NCBI GenBank assembly: GCA_914767885.1
Contig: CAJZBQ010000041.1
Span: 124,001 to 188,000 of the forward strand
Direction of reading: 5' to 3'
DNA: 64,000 nucleotides
From: Blepharisma stoltei
Taxonomy: Eukaryota; Ciliophora; Heterotrichea; Heterotrichida; Blepharismidae
Shown here: piece after piece, positions 44,601-54,504 of the stretch
How positions within the stretch are numbered: position 1 is the first letter of the stretch
How the letters are laid out: every line of letters begins with the position of its first letter
Made by a program: the position numbers and the translations under genes
The notes under the pieces: generated by a model
Told to the model about the DNA's origin: nothing
The model's input: the letters and a program-made list of their open reading frames with translations, nothing else
Database searches by the model: none

Positions 44601-47600
44601 ATGGAAAAAAAATTTTGATATATAAGTGATAATTAGTATAATGAAATCTAGAGCTAATTCTGTTTAATTTTAAACAAATTGCGTTTTAAAACATAAATTT
44701 TGCAAATTAAATTAATATTTGCTTCCCAATTTTTGCAAATTAGGATTTTTTTTTAAATTTCGAAAAAAAAATTTTTTATAAAATTTATATATAAATTTTT
44801 TTTTTAAAAACAAAAATTAACCCCCCTCCGTGAGCGAACAAAATTTTTTTGTTCGCTCACGGAGGGGGGGGGAGTTAGTATTTTAAAATTTAAATATATA
44901 GCTTCAAATTAAAGATGGCGAAAATAAAAGTTAATAAGTATGCTATTTTTAAATTTGTGCTCAAATCCAAAGCGCGGAAATTAAAGATCTATATTAGGTG
45001 AGTTTATATTTAAATTATTAAAAGAAATGTGCTGCTGCGAGAAAAGTTCTTAGTATTTTAAAAATTTAAATATATAGCTTAAAATTAAAGATGGCGAAAA
45101 TAAAAGTTAATAAGTATGTTATTTTTAAAATTTGTGCTCAAATCCAAAACGCGGAAATTAAAGATCTATATAAGGTGAGATTGTAATTAAATTTGTAAAG
45201 AATTTGTGCTGCTGCGAAAAAAGTTCTTACTCCCCCCCCCCCCTCCGTGAGCGAACAAAACCATTAGAAAAATCGCCATTTTTTGACCAAAAACCCACCC
45301 TCCGTGAGTGAACAAAAATTTTTTTAATAGAAAAAATTTTAATGGAAAAAAATTTTGATATATAAGTGATAATTAGTATAATGAAATCTAGAGCTAATTC
45401 TGTTTAATTTTAAACAAATTGCGTTTTTTAAAACATAAATTTTGCAAATTAAATTAATATTTGCTTCCCAATTTTTGCAAATTAGGATTTTTTTAAATTT
45501 CGAAAAAAAATATTTTTTATAAAATTTATATATAAATTTTTTTTAAAAAAAAAAATTAACCCCCCTCCGTGAGCGAACAAAATTATTTTGTTCGCTCACG
45601 GAGGGGGGGGGGGGAGTTAGTATTTTAAAATTTAAATATATAGCTTCAAATTAAAGATGGCGAAAATAAAAGTTAATAAGTATGTTATTTTTAAATTTGT
45701 GCTCAAATCCAAAACGCGGAAATTAAAGATCTATATTAGGTGAGTTTATATTTAAAATTATTAAAAGAAATGTGCTGCTGCGAAAAAAGTTCTTACTCCC
45801 CCCCCCCCTCCGTGAGCGAACAAAAAAATTTTTGTTCGCTCACGGAGGGGGGTTAATTTTTTTTTTTAAAAAAAATTTATATATAAATTTTATAAAAAAT
45901 ATTTTTTTCGAAATTTAAAAAAATCCTAATTTGCAAAAATTGGGAAGCAAATATTAATTTAATTTGCAAAATTTATGTTTTAAAACGCAATTTGTTTAAA
46001 ATTAAACAGAATTAGCTCTAGATTTCATTATACTAATTATCACTTATATATCAAAATTTTTTTCCATTAAAATTTTTTCTATTAAAAAATTTTTGTTCAC
46101 TCACGGAGGGTGGGTTTTTGGTCAAAAAATGGCGATTTTTCTAATGGTTTTGTTCGCTCACGGAGGGGGGGGGGGGAGTTAGTGTTTTTAAATTTTAGAT
46201 ATAGCTTCAAATTAAAGATGGCGAACAAAAATTATTACATAATTTTTTAAAAAAACGCTCAAATTCAAAACACAAAATTTAAAGACATAGAAAACTAGCA
46301 TTCACAAATATCTTGCGAATAATAATTTTAATCAAAATATTAATAATAATATGGCGTGCCAAAATAATGGCCATGTGTGAATATTTTCGATTAATTAAGA
46401 TATGAGCTATCAAGAGGTAAGTATAAGGCAGGTTTCTCTATCTCAGGCTATCGGAAACCACGATAAAGCGAGTCTCTATGCACTCTTGCAGCACATCGAG
46501 CATTATAACCTGAACTCTCTAGTCATCGATCAGCTTTCTTGCTTCAGTCTACATACCAACAGTGTGTTTATTTTTATCAGAATTATCAGATTCTAGACTT
46601 AAAAAATTAATCGTTTTTTTTAAGATTTATAACAACCTCTGGTTCGATCATCCCGATAAGAAATTTTACAACGGATTATATAAACTAACAATAATTTTTA
46701 TTTTTTGGTTAGGTTTAAAGGATTTTTTTGTAAATTTAACTGTAATTTTTTTGTTTTTAGAATGCCATAATACCATTAACATTAACATTAATTAGTATTA
46801 TGAGAGGCTCGTCGTATTGGCGCGGGTTTCCCCTGCCCTACCTTCACCCTTCACGCTTCACCCGGTTGCTCACCACCAATCGATCACGACCTTCAAGATG
46901 TTGCTCCTACTGGACGAGGATGTGCACTCGCTACCCGTAGTTGGATGAGTTACGCCACCTAGCAGTACGTCAACAGAGTTGCCCATTCCGAAATTTGAAA
47001 AACAAATTTTCTGTAGGGACTGTCGGCCAAGATGGAAATCCAAAGCCTGGGACGTAACGCCCAGTTTCACGCTAGGGAGTTGCCCGATTGATCAGGAGGT
47101 ACCTTCCCGATGCTGCTGAGCTTTCCCTTTCCAACCCTGGAATCCATCTCCCCTGAGGCAAAACCCCTGGTGTCAGAATGAGATGCGGTCGGCATAATCC
47201 GACGTTGCGCTCCACTGTGCCAAGGTAAAACCTAGCCAGATACACATTCCGATCGCCTTTCCCCTTCCACAAGGTTCCCGCGAACGCAGGCTACAGGTGT
47301 TGAGAAAAAGGGCTGGATCGCCGTCGCCATTTTTAATGTACATGAATGCCATAATACCAAGGTGAGCAATAAAAACAGCTAAAATTCTATATACAAGTTG
47401 CCCGATGATGGCGCATTGAGCGCCATCATCGGGCAACTAAAATTCAGGGTCGACACTGGAAATGGGTTCCTCGTGTGGAGCCCTTTTTTTGACACGTGAA
47501 AGTGAGGATTTTCCACGTGTCAAAAAGGGCTCCACACGTGGAACCTATTTCCAGTGTGGACCCTTAAGACACGTTTCCCGATGATGGCACATTGAGCGCC

Positions 47601-47648
47601 ATCATCGGGAATCTCCTATATTTCTTCTCTACTTGCTTGGCATCCCAT
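41613..47648 (-). CDS. coiled-coil/EF-hand-like protein with MGC lipidation start
   Basis: Proposed start at 47648: MGCQASSCFYCSPWYYG, a myristoylation/palmitoylation-type N-terminus. The body is helical and coiled-coil rich (LQALKPRSKDLYQLHSQIQ; ELESKKDKTFKKIIQLMEE), followed by a C-terminal half with acidic loops reminiscent of calmodulin-like pairs but no canonical EF loop. Four IESs are removed: 47380-47629 (foldback), 46768-47351 (SINE), 43731-46757 (3 kb) and 42812-43186 (MITE). The sum leaves exactly 600 codons. TGA encodes Trp at DKWLEI, FSNWKFF and DDWVENL. The family is unknown. The first 30 residues depend on three inferred junctions and are the least certain part. Confidence 0.65.
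42812..43186 (+). mobile_element. family-1 MITE acting as IES in the coiled-coil gene
   Basis: A 375-bp copy with the GAGTGAACAAAA variant of the terminal repeat. TAs lie at 42812 and 43187. Excision joins NELIKKA to KQKEQKNAK in frame. Confidence 0.92.
44484..44875 (+). mobile_element. family-1 MITE in the tandem array (first)
   Basis: 392 bp, inserted at the TA of GTTCTTAG at a repeat-unit end. The architecture is intact: doubled repeat left, hairpin right. Confidence 0.92.
45228..45617 (+). mobile_element. family-1 MITE in the tandem array (second)
   Basis: 390 bp, at the same position of the repeat unit and in the same orientation as the first. Nearly identical sequence. Confidence 0.92.
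45794..46179 (-). mobile_element. family-1 MITE in the tandem array (third, inverted)
   Basis: 386 bp, at the same repeat-unit position but in opposite orientation: the hairpin end is on the left. Confidence 0.92.
46768..47351 (-). mobile_element. SINE-like retroposon acting as IES
   Basis: A perfect 16-bp duplication, GAATGCCATAATACCA, lies at 46760-46775 and 47344-47359. The head is on the right (inverted AAAATGGCGACGGCG) and the tail on the left (CATTAACATTAACATTAATTAG). It lies only about 10 bp from the end of the 3-kb IES. Confidence 0.9.
47380..47629. mobile_element. foldback element acting as IES
   Basis: Two terminal palindromes (CCCGATGATGGCGC..GCGCCATCATCGGG at 47400-47435 and a near copy at 47578-47611) flank a central long inverted repeat (CACTGGAAATGGGTTCC..., 47453-47563, with CACGTG at its heart). 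The whole can fold into a cross shape. TA pair 47380/47630 (250 nt) is in phase with the host gene. Confidence 0.7.
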
Positions 47649-47678
47649 CTTATTATAATAAAATCTGATAAAGGACGC

Positions 47679-47932
47679 TAACTCCCCGTCTGTGAGCGAA
47701 CAACCAATTGAAAATCCGAATAAAACTGTTTTTATGAAAATATATTTGATATAAGTGATAATTAGTATTGAAATTTAAACTGCTAGATAAATTCTACAAT
47801 TAAATAATTTTTGTAACTTGGGAGTTTTAAATTTTAAAATAAAATTTACTATAAAATTTATATATTTTTTAAACACAATTAATCCCTATCCGTAATCTAA
47901 TGCAATTTCTTGTTCAATAATGGAATGAGGAG
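47679..47932 (+). mobile_element. degenerate family-1 MITE
   Basis: The left end CTGTGAGCGAACAACCA and body GATATAAGTGATAATTAGTA are recognisable; the right hairpin is decayed. It lies between the coiled-coil gene start and the next gene. Confidence 0.75.
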
Positions 47933-47998
47933 TAAGATAAAATGGAAATCAGAATAAATATTGAATCCATAATTAACAGAAAAAATTATGTTTAATAT

Positions 47999-48757
47999 CT
48001 ATGAATATCTTGGCACATACGTTGGGGATGGACTTTCTGTATCTTTTGAAGGACTATCATTAAGATTTGAATTTTTTTCTACTAATATCTGAGGTCTCAA
48101 AATACGATGATTTCTAACCGGATTATCTGAAATTGGCTTTAATTTAATGATTTTTTCTTCAGAATTATTTTCCTTTTGTTTATTTTCTATTTCTTTAATT
48201 TTCAATAATGATGTATCAAACTTTTCAAAAGCTCTTTCTTTACCATCAAAATTGACCTTTAATTGAATTTCTTTAGCTTTTTGAATTTTTCTTTTCATAA
48301 TTTTCATCCCTTGAGTATTAAAAATCCCTCTTTCTTCTGAGTTTTCTTGCTCAAAAATTTTTAATTTTCCTGACAAATTCGCAGTTTTGGATTTTTCATA
48401 AATTTTGATAATACGTGATTTTTTAGGATGTGAAAATAGCATAGGGACTTCAGGCATATCAAGTCTTTCAAATCATTTTTTGCCGGTTTGGATATCTCTA
48501 AAATAATGATTTGAAGTCGTTAAATTTTTTTTATGTCGTTGAGAAGGCTTATTAATCAAAGATTTCATTGTATTTGTGATAAAAGTTGTGGTGTTATTTT
48601 TGGAGCTATCGGAAAATCTTGATTGAGGTCTTGACCTTACACTGGTTGAAGGCCGGGTTATGGGCTTGCTGCTTGATTTTGTATAAACAACTGGGGTGGC
48701 ACTGCCAATCAAAATATCTTTTATTGTCAATGTATTTGATTTTTGAATGTTAAACAT
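47999..48757 (-). CDS. hypothetical basic protein (252 aa)
   Basis: A single frame from ATG 48757 to TAG, using one TGA as Trp (QTGKKWFERLD). It is rich in Lys, Ser, Thr and Asn, with an Arg/Ser block (RPSTSVRSRPQSRFSDSS) and a Lys/Glu helical stretch; probably disordered or cytoskeletal. No domain is recognised. No IES is needed. Confidence 0.65.
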
Positions 48758-48863
48758 TGGCGCTTCTTATGTTTTGCCAAAATATTGGTATATTTTCCAT
48801 TCACAATTAACGAAAATGAAAAATTTTCATATTTTTTAATCTTATTTATATATAGAGCAAGCA

Positions 48864-49069
48864 CGGCTATGAATCGGTCTAGACTCCTCCTCCCTCCCCC
48901 TGATAGTTTCAGTTTAGATGAAACAGGAAGAATCAATTTTGACTCATCAATTTTAAATGATGAATTTTCATTTCTTTTTCCTGTTTTATTTAAAACGAAA
49001 CCGTCAAGGGGGATTAGGGGGGAGTCTGGATCGAGCCATAGCTACTCGTGGAGTATAATTATTTATTGA
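48864..49069 (+). CDS. small hypothetical protein
   Basis: ATG 48870 gives MNRSRLLLPPPDSFSLDETG, followed by an acidic then Gly/Ser-rich end. It is divergent from the gene before it. Codon use is plausible, but there is no family support and it may be leader sequence of a larger gene. Confidence 0.3.
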
Positions 49070-49199
49070 TTGCCATATCTCATAAATAATATTGATTATT
49101 ACTATATGCTTAATCATTTTAAATAAATTTCGTATAATTAATTATTCAAAATTGCAAATTATCTAAAGTTTTATCGACAAAGCAAGTACATAAATTCCT

Positions 49200-49523
49200 T
49201 ACTTCCCCCCTCTGTGAGCGAACAAAAAAATTTTGTTCAATCGCGGAGGGGGATTTATATATAATTTTTATAGTAAATTTCTTTTTGAAATTTAAAAAAA
49301 AGCCAATTCGCTAAAATTGTAAAGTAATTATAATTCAATTCGGAATTTTATGTTTTAAAATGCAAGCTGTTTTCAATTAAACAGATTTCATATCATAATT
49401 TTCACTTGATATTAAAATATTTTTTTCATAAAAAATTTATGTTAAAAAATTTTTTTTGTTCGCTCAAGGAGGGTAGTTTTTTTACCCAAAAATATGAATT
49501 TTTCCAATGGTTTTGTGGGGGAG
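49200..49523 (-). mobile_element. degenerate family-1 MITE
   Basis: The left hairpin (CTGTGAGCGAACAAAA / TTTTGTTCAATCGCGGAG) and a right end with GGTTTTGTGGGGGAG are present; about 324 bp. Confidence 0.8.
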
Positions 49524-49706
49524 TAAAAAATTAAATTAAATTATACAAATATTTATGGCAATATCACAATTGTTATTAATATTAGTATCTTTTATTAAGA
49601 TATAAAGCTAAAATAAGTTTTCTTATGATTATCCTTATATAGCAATTTCCTAAAAATCTTGTGCCCACTATTTAATTGTATAAAGTGACAATAGTTGAAA
49701 TAAATA

Positions 49707-51526
49707 ATGGCATTCTTGCAAAAAATAGGAGCAGAAAAGGTAAAATACGAGTTAAATGTAAACATCCATTATGTGAATGCCAAACTAACTAATAAGGAAA
49801 AGCTAAAAGTTCTTGCTAAAAGAGGACGAGGGCTTGAAGAAACACAACCAATGCAATATGATTCTATCCGTTCTAATGTAATTTTTGAGTATCCCTTATC
49901 ATTTGAGATCACAATGCACAAGAAAAGCGAAAAATATGTTAGGAAAATTATTAGCTTTAAACTTATATGGGTTTATCACTATTTTAGATCGCTATAGGCC
50001 ATTTATTTGTAAGAAAAATGTATAAACTCCTTGATTTCATCGAAGAAAGTTATATATGAATCTTAACTTACTTGGGTAATCGAGAAATCCCCAGCCCGAA
50101 GATTATTGCACTTCTCGCCAGTCCGCACACAGCTTTAAATTTGTTGCTTTTTCTGGACTGGGGATTGGCCACCGCGCATCGATTGGTTATAAACTCCTCT
50201 ATCACAAACTGAGCTTCCGTTTTACATATCCAAGTTCTATCTCCCCATGGGGAAAAGTCCAACCTGGATATAAGCTCTGGCCGGCCCAGTGTTATAGCTA
50301 AGCCGAAGCCAGGCTTGATACACATTCATGGACTCCTTTTCCCTTTCACCAGGTTTCAGCCCTATTTCGGGGCATCAGCTACAAGTTTTAAGAGGATATG
50401 CCTTCTCACTACATCATCATTATAATTTGTTATCTTTATAAGCCAAAATAAGCCCTTTGCTTTTCTAAATATTTGAAGGCCAAATCCATTTGAAAGAAAA
50501 ATTGAATGCTAATAAGATCCAAATGAAGTTTTCATCTATAGAGCTCCAAGGAGAAAAATCTATTACTATCGGAAAAGCTGAGTATGATTTTTCTGATCTT
50601 GCAAATAATTTCGGAATTAACGCAGAAAAACTAGAGCTCCCATTAAAAGGCTGCTCAGACAAATCTGCTATGATATGTGTAAGTATGAGCCTTGACCACA
50701 TCAATAAAATAAGGTCTCATACAGCAGCTACTCTACATATTGATAATAAGTTCCAAGAAAGTGACGTTTCTCTTCAAAAAGTCCACAATGAGCCACAATT
50801 TTTACCAAAAATTCAGCCTAAGAGAGTTATCGTATGCAAAGGCTCAGGAGATGAAGAAGACACCTATGATATTCTCAGCCAATCAACAATAATCACAAGC
50901 ACCAAAGATTTTGATTTACTTATTGATGAAGCTCCAGGTATAAACGACAACAAAGTCAAGGATAAAAAATTTATTTCCAAGGATACAAGTGATATAAAAA
51001 ACCAGAGAAATCGAAGTGGGACTGTCCCTTACCAAGTAGAAACTAATTTCCAGCAAAAATCTGTGCAAAATAATGAGCAGCACAAACAATTATCTGTTGA
51101 AGTATATACTTCTAGGCCAAAATCAAATACTATTGCAGATCCGACCTCACCTGTAGATTCAACGTCAAAAGGAGACAAACTAAAATGACTGGCTGATTTT
51201 GATGCAGCTCAAAAAAAGTTTGTGGATCCTATCTTTCCTATATATGATAAAATTAAAAAAAATAGTATGGAATATAAATATTTGTAATTGTAATATGAAG
51301 GGGTAAGGATTCTAATATTGATTCTGAAGAATCAAGCTCTGATGAAGATTTACTTGATGTAAGCTCTGAAGTTCAGACGACTCCGCCGAGATCATTTATG
51401 AAAGAAATTAAACCAAATATGAAAAGTCATGAAAAAGAAATTGAAAATAGAGAAACCAATGCAGGCTTGTCTGGACCAGGACAAGGTTCGACTTGTGCAG
51501 CTTGCAAGGGGTGCATTTTACTTTAG
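49707..51526 (+). CDS. NT-C2 domain protein
   Basis: The N-terminal NT-C2 fold (as in EEIG/EHBP1 proteins, which bind membranes and organise actin or endosomes) begins with VKYELNVNIHYVNAKL and VLAKRGRGLEETQPM, with the second half (KIQMKFSSIELQGEKSITIGKAEYDFSDLA, split by an IES) and LPLKGCSDKSAMICVSMSLDH. The rest is polar and acidic, ending CAACKGCILL. Two IESs (49966-50469 and 51239-51303) are removed, leaving 417 codons. TGA is Trp in KLKWLADFD. Confidence 0.75.
49966..50469 (-). mobile_element. 504-nt IES with a SINE-like element in the NT-C2 gene
   Basis: TAs at 49966 and 50470 are in phase (KIISFKLI to FEGQIHL). A GC-rich segment (about 50070-50405) with the tail CTTAACTTACTT at its left is related to the SINE family; a target duplication was not identified. 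Confidence 0.65.
51239..51303 (+). other. 65-nt IES in the NT-C2 gene
   Basis: TAs lie at 51239 and 51304. It joins VDPIFP to KDSNIDSEESSSDED. No standard intron fits this break. Confidence 0.6.
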
Positions 51527-51660
51527 TATAAATTTTTATTAATTAATTATTGGATGTTTTCTTTTTTAACAATCAGCTATGCCAGTAAACTTACAATATG
51601 GATTTTTGGGATTTTATATCGATTCTTATTATATAAAAATTAAAGGAATAATAAACTGTA

Positions 51661-52116
51661 TTACTGACTATTACTTTTTGATTCAATATTAATTGTGACT
51701 GGCCCATCATTCAATAGTGAAATATTCATATACTGCCCAAAGGCACCAGTTTGAATTTTCTCCGGCCCATATACATTTCTCAGTTCCTGTACAAATAATT
51801 CATATAAATTTCTTGCGTCTTCATTTGCCATTGCATTATGAAAGTCTGGCCTATTGCCTTTCATTACTGCATAAAGAGTGAATTGGGAAACCACCAAAAC
51901 TTCGTAATTTTTTTGCATAACATTGAGGGTTCAGGCTTTATCTCCATCTGCCCATATACGAATATTTAAGAGTTTTCTAGCCATTTGCCTTGTAATTTCT
52001 TCAGTATCATCTCTAGAGATTCCAAGTAAGACCATAATGCCAGGGCCAATAGCTCCTGTAACGACTCCTTCTGAGGTAACAGATCCGGATAGCACCCTTT
52101 GGATTACAAGTCTCAT
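51661..52116 (-). CDS. DTD1: D-aminoacyl-tRNA deacylase
   Basis: This hydrolyses D-amino acids wrongly attached to tRNA. 151 aa, the family length, starting MRLVIQRVLSGSVTSEG. Motifs are VLLGISRDDTEE, VVSQFTLYA and NDGPVTINIES (the Gly-Pro loop of the active site). One TGA encodes Trp at ADGDKAWTLNV. No IES or intron. The identification is firm. Confidence 0.95.
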
Positions 52117-52247
52117 CTGGATCTTTATTAATAAAAAAATTTAGAAATAAATGTAATTTTATTCCTATTTTCATTGATTTGCCTATAATAAAATAATTAT
52201 TTTTTATATTTTTTAAAATTTATATTAATTAATCAAAAAAAATATAA

Positions 52248-54363
52248 TTAAGTATTTTTCTTACCTTGTGGAATATTTGGCCTCTCAGGGATTTTTTCAT
52301 GCCTAGTTTCAAGTAATTTCGCCATAAGGAATCCCCAAATTAGATGATATTGGATTGTATTATCAGCTTGATGCCTTGCCATTTCCCAGAAATGTATATT
52401 GCTTAGCCAGGCGCTGTCCAAAATGACACGCTCTCCTTCACTTAAACACTGAGTGATAGAATTCCCATAAAGCGCCCTGATATTTTCAATATCCTTGGCT
52501 TTTCTATTTGCGTTTTTCATAAAATTCATTTCATTCTGCTCTGTTTCCTTCAAAAGCTCACCTTCTGTAGGTGGGTTTTCTCGGCTAAAGACTTCTTCCT
52601 GCAGTGATGCCTGGCCGTGAGTGTCCTGCTAAGGGTCAAGACAAACTGTTGGAGCAGAATCAGTGAAGGCTAAGATGGGCAAGTGGTAAATATGTCCAAA
52701 ACCTATGCCCTCTAAAACACAAGCCGCGATGTGCTATCGGCAGCAACCGGAGAGGAGGACCCTGGGAACCTGGAGAAAGGGGACCGTACAGCAAATCCGT
52801 GAGTAGCTGAGACGTCACCTGACTACGTCTAAGGTGAGCTCGATCGTTCTGATAAGAAACCAAATATATAATATATAAGTTTCCTTCAAAAGCTTTTTAA
52901 CGCATCCAGCTCTTTATACATAAACTTAAAATGCATCATAAAATATTCATTTATATCAGAAATTTTTTCCTGCTCATGTTTTGACCAATTTGAAATAGCC
53001 TGGTGCAGGTGCAAATACAAATCTTTATTTCCCAAATTATAAGGTAAAATTTCTTGTATTGAGGCAAACTGCTTCAGTAGCTCTGCATAGCCGTTTAAGC
53101 TCTCTGAAAGTCTGTTAAGGTCTTCCATTACAGACATCCCTTGTTTTTTTATTCTTTTTTTGAGTGCTTCAGATGACATTATATATTCATTTAATTTTTG
53201 TATTTCCATTTTCCTTTGAGAAGTGCTGCATTTAAGCTTCCCATCTAAAGACACAAATTGATTTATATTTTCAATTTTTTTTGCCTTGCTTGCCTGTTTT
53301 CGATAATTTTGAAATCCTTTCGCGTTTTCATCTTTTAAAAATTCTAATAAATGGGCTGATTTTCTGGTTAATGGGTTTCGGATTAAAGTTTTTATAAATC
53401 TTTTGAGGATCATTTGCCGCTTTATTGTTTTTTCTTCGTCAATATTTTCTTTGATCTTTTTTTGTTGCACAGGAGGGATAAAATTCCCTGGGATTTCTAG
53501 CAGCATCACTTCTCTGAGCCAAATAAAATCGGTATATCTACGCTTCACAGACCATTGAAAAGGAGAAGTCTTTATTGTGTAGACAAGGTATTGTGGTGAA
53601 AATAACCCTCCTTGGACTAATTCAGGGAAGGAAATATCGATTTCTAAATTGTCATATTGTGATAATTCAGTTTCAGGGAGCTGCCTGCACGAGATTTCAT
53701 AAAATTTTTCTTCTGAATGCCGAGGGTCTTCGTCTTGGCAGACAAGAATATCTGCATCAAATTCTGGGTCATTTTCAGGCTGATTTATTTCTTCAGAATT
53801 TTTTGAGTTTTCATTCATGGCTGTGGGCAATTTTTCGACCTGTGGGTTTGAGGAATCGCTGAAGTTAGTCTTTGGGGTATGAGGCTGTATAGAGTAGTCA
53901 ATTTCTGATTTCTTTTCTTCAGAGTCCTTTGCAGACTGATTTTTGGGTGATGGGACAATTTGGCGAGATTTATTTTTGCTTTCTTCTTCTTTTTTGGCTT
54001 GATTTTCTATATCTTCTAAGCTCTGTCCTGGCCTATATAGTAGCTTAAATTGTCTTACACAAAGCTGAAGATCATCAAAAGTTCAATCATCGATATCTCC
54101 TTTTTCTTTAGACTCGAAAAACCATGTGAATAATTCTTGATCGTAATGCATATCAAGTATTTCTTCTCTTATCCCCCTCCGTAATATTTTGTATAGAAAT
54201 ATAATTAAATCATTTCTTTTTAAATTACTTAAATTTCACCAAAAATAATCTTATAATTTATTTATTTATAGACAAAAACGCTTTTAGGGCAAGTTAGAAA
54301 TTTTCGTTTAGCTTTTCTTTCTGCTTCTGTAAGAAAATCTTCTTCTTCATACTCTGAGCCCAT
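52248..54363 (-). CDS. sorting nexin (PX domain with helical C-terminal region)
   Basis: It binds phosphoinositides on endosomes. The start MGSEYEEEDFLTEAERKAKRKFL is joined by removal of IES 54170-54294 to REEILDMHYDQELFTWFF. The PX domain shows YLVYTIKTSPFQWSVKRRYTDFIWLREVM and IPPVQQKK (the Pro-rich loop), then LTRKSAHLLEFL. A long helical region follows, like the BAR-type region of SNX proteins. A SINE-like insertion (52568-52875) splits it near KELDALKSF; excision at TA is in frame. The total with these limits is 561 codons. Confidence 0.85.
52568..52875 (+). mobile_element. SINE-like insertion in the sorting nexin gene
   Basis: A 16-bp target duplication, GTTTCCTTCAAAAGCT, lies at 52543-52558 and 52879-52894; it has no TA. 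The nearest in-phase TA pair (52568/52876) removes 308 bp and leaves KSFWRKLTEGELLKET. The strand is not certain. Confidence 0.7.
54170..54294 (-). other. 125-nt IES in the sorting nexin gene
   Basis: TAs lie at 54170 and 54295, phase T2A3. It joins KAKRKFL to REEILDMHY. Confidence 0.7.
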
Positions 54364-54504
54364 TTTCGTGGGATTTTATAAAAATATGTTGACCTATTAT
54401 TATTTCAAGCAAAATTTTCTACTTTGTTCTTAAATTCAATTGTAAAAAATTAAATAATTTATTTTAGCAAACCCATATCTTTAATTAGTTTTCCTAATAA
54501 AAAT

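Larger units (their letters stand above)
44116..46300. repeat. tandem array of about 175-bp units
   Basis: Units begin near 44130, 44306, 44878, 45052, 45619 and (partial) 46181. Each contains AAAGATGGCGAAAATAAAAG, CAAATCCAAAACGCGGA and a TGCTGCTGCGA(A/G)AAAAGTTC end. The MITEs interrupt after the second, fourth and fifth unit. Confidence 0.85.
43731..46757. mobile_element. 3-kb IES: palindromic TIR element with tandem repeats and three MITEs
   Basis: The ends are inverted repeats of about 330 bp, starting TAATCCGTTGGTAAAATTTC at 43732 and ending with its complement near 46680. Inside is a tandem array with a period of about 175 bp (motif GCTCAAATCCAAAACGCGGA) and three family-1 MITEs. An AT-rich 75-nt segment (about 46681-46757) appears to be part of the same IES. 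No transposase frame is found. TA pair 43731/46758 gives 3027 nt and is in phase with the host gene. Confidence 0.7.

Noticed and set aside
43731-46300. The 175-bp array as a CRISPR-like or centromeric array
   Set aside because: The units are long and near-identical without unique spacers, and MITEs, not spacers, separate them; this is eukaryotic DNA.
46350-46690. GGTTCGATC in the 3-kb element as a tRNA gene
   Set aside because: There is no acceptor stem, anticodon arm or correct spacing; the motif is part of an inverted terminal repeat.
47173-47436. 87-codon minus-strand frame with a membrane-like stretch
   Set aside because: It runs through a SINE, its target duplication and a foldback hairpin; only a short segment is host coding sequence, in another frame.
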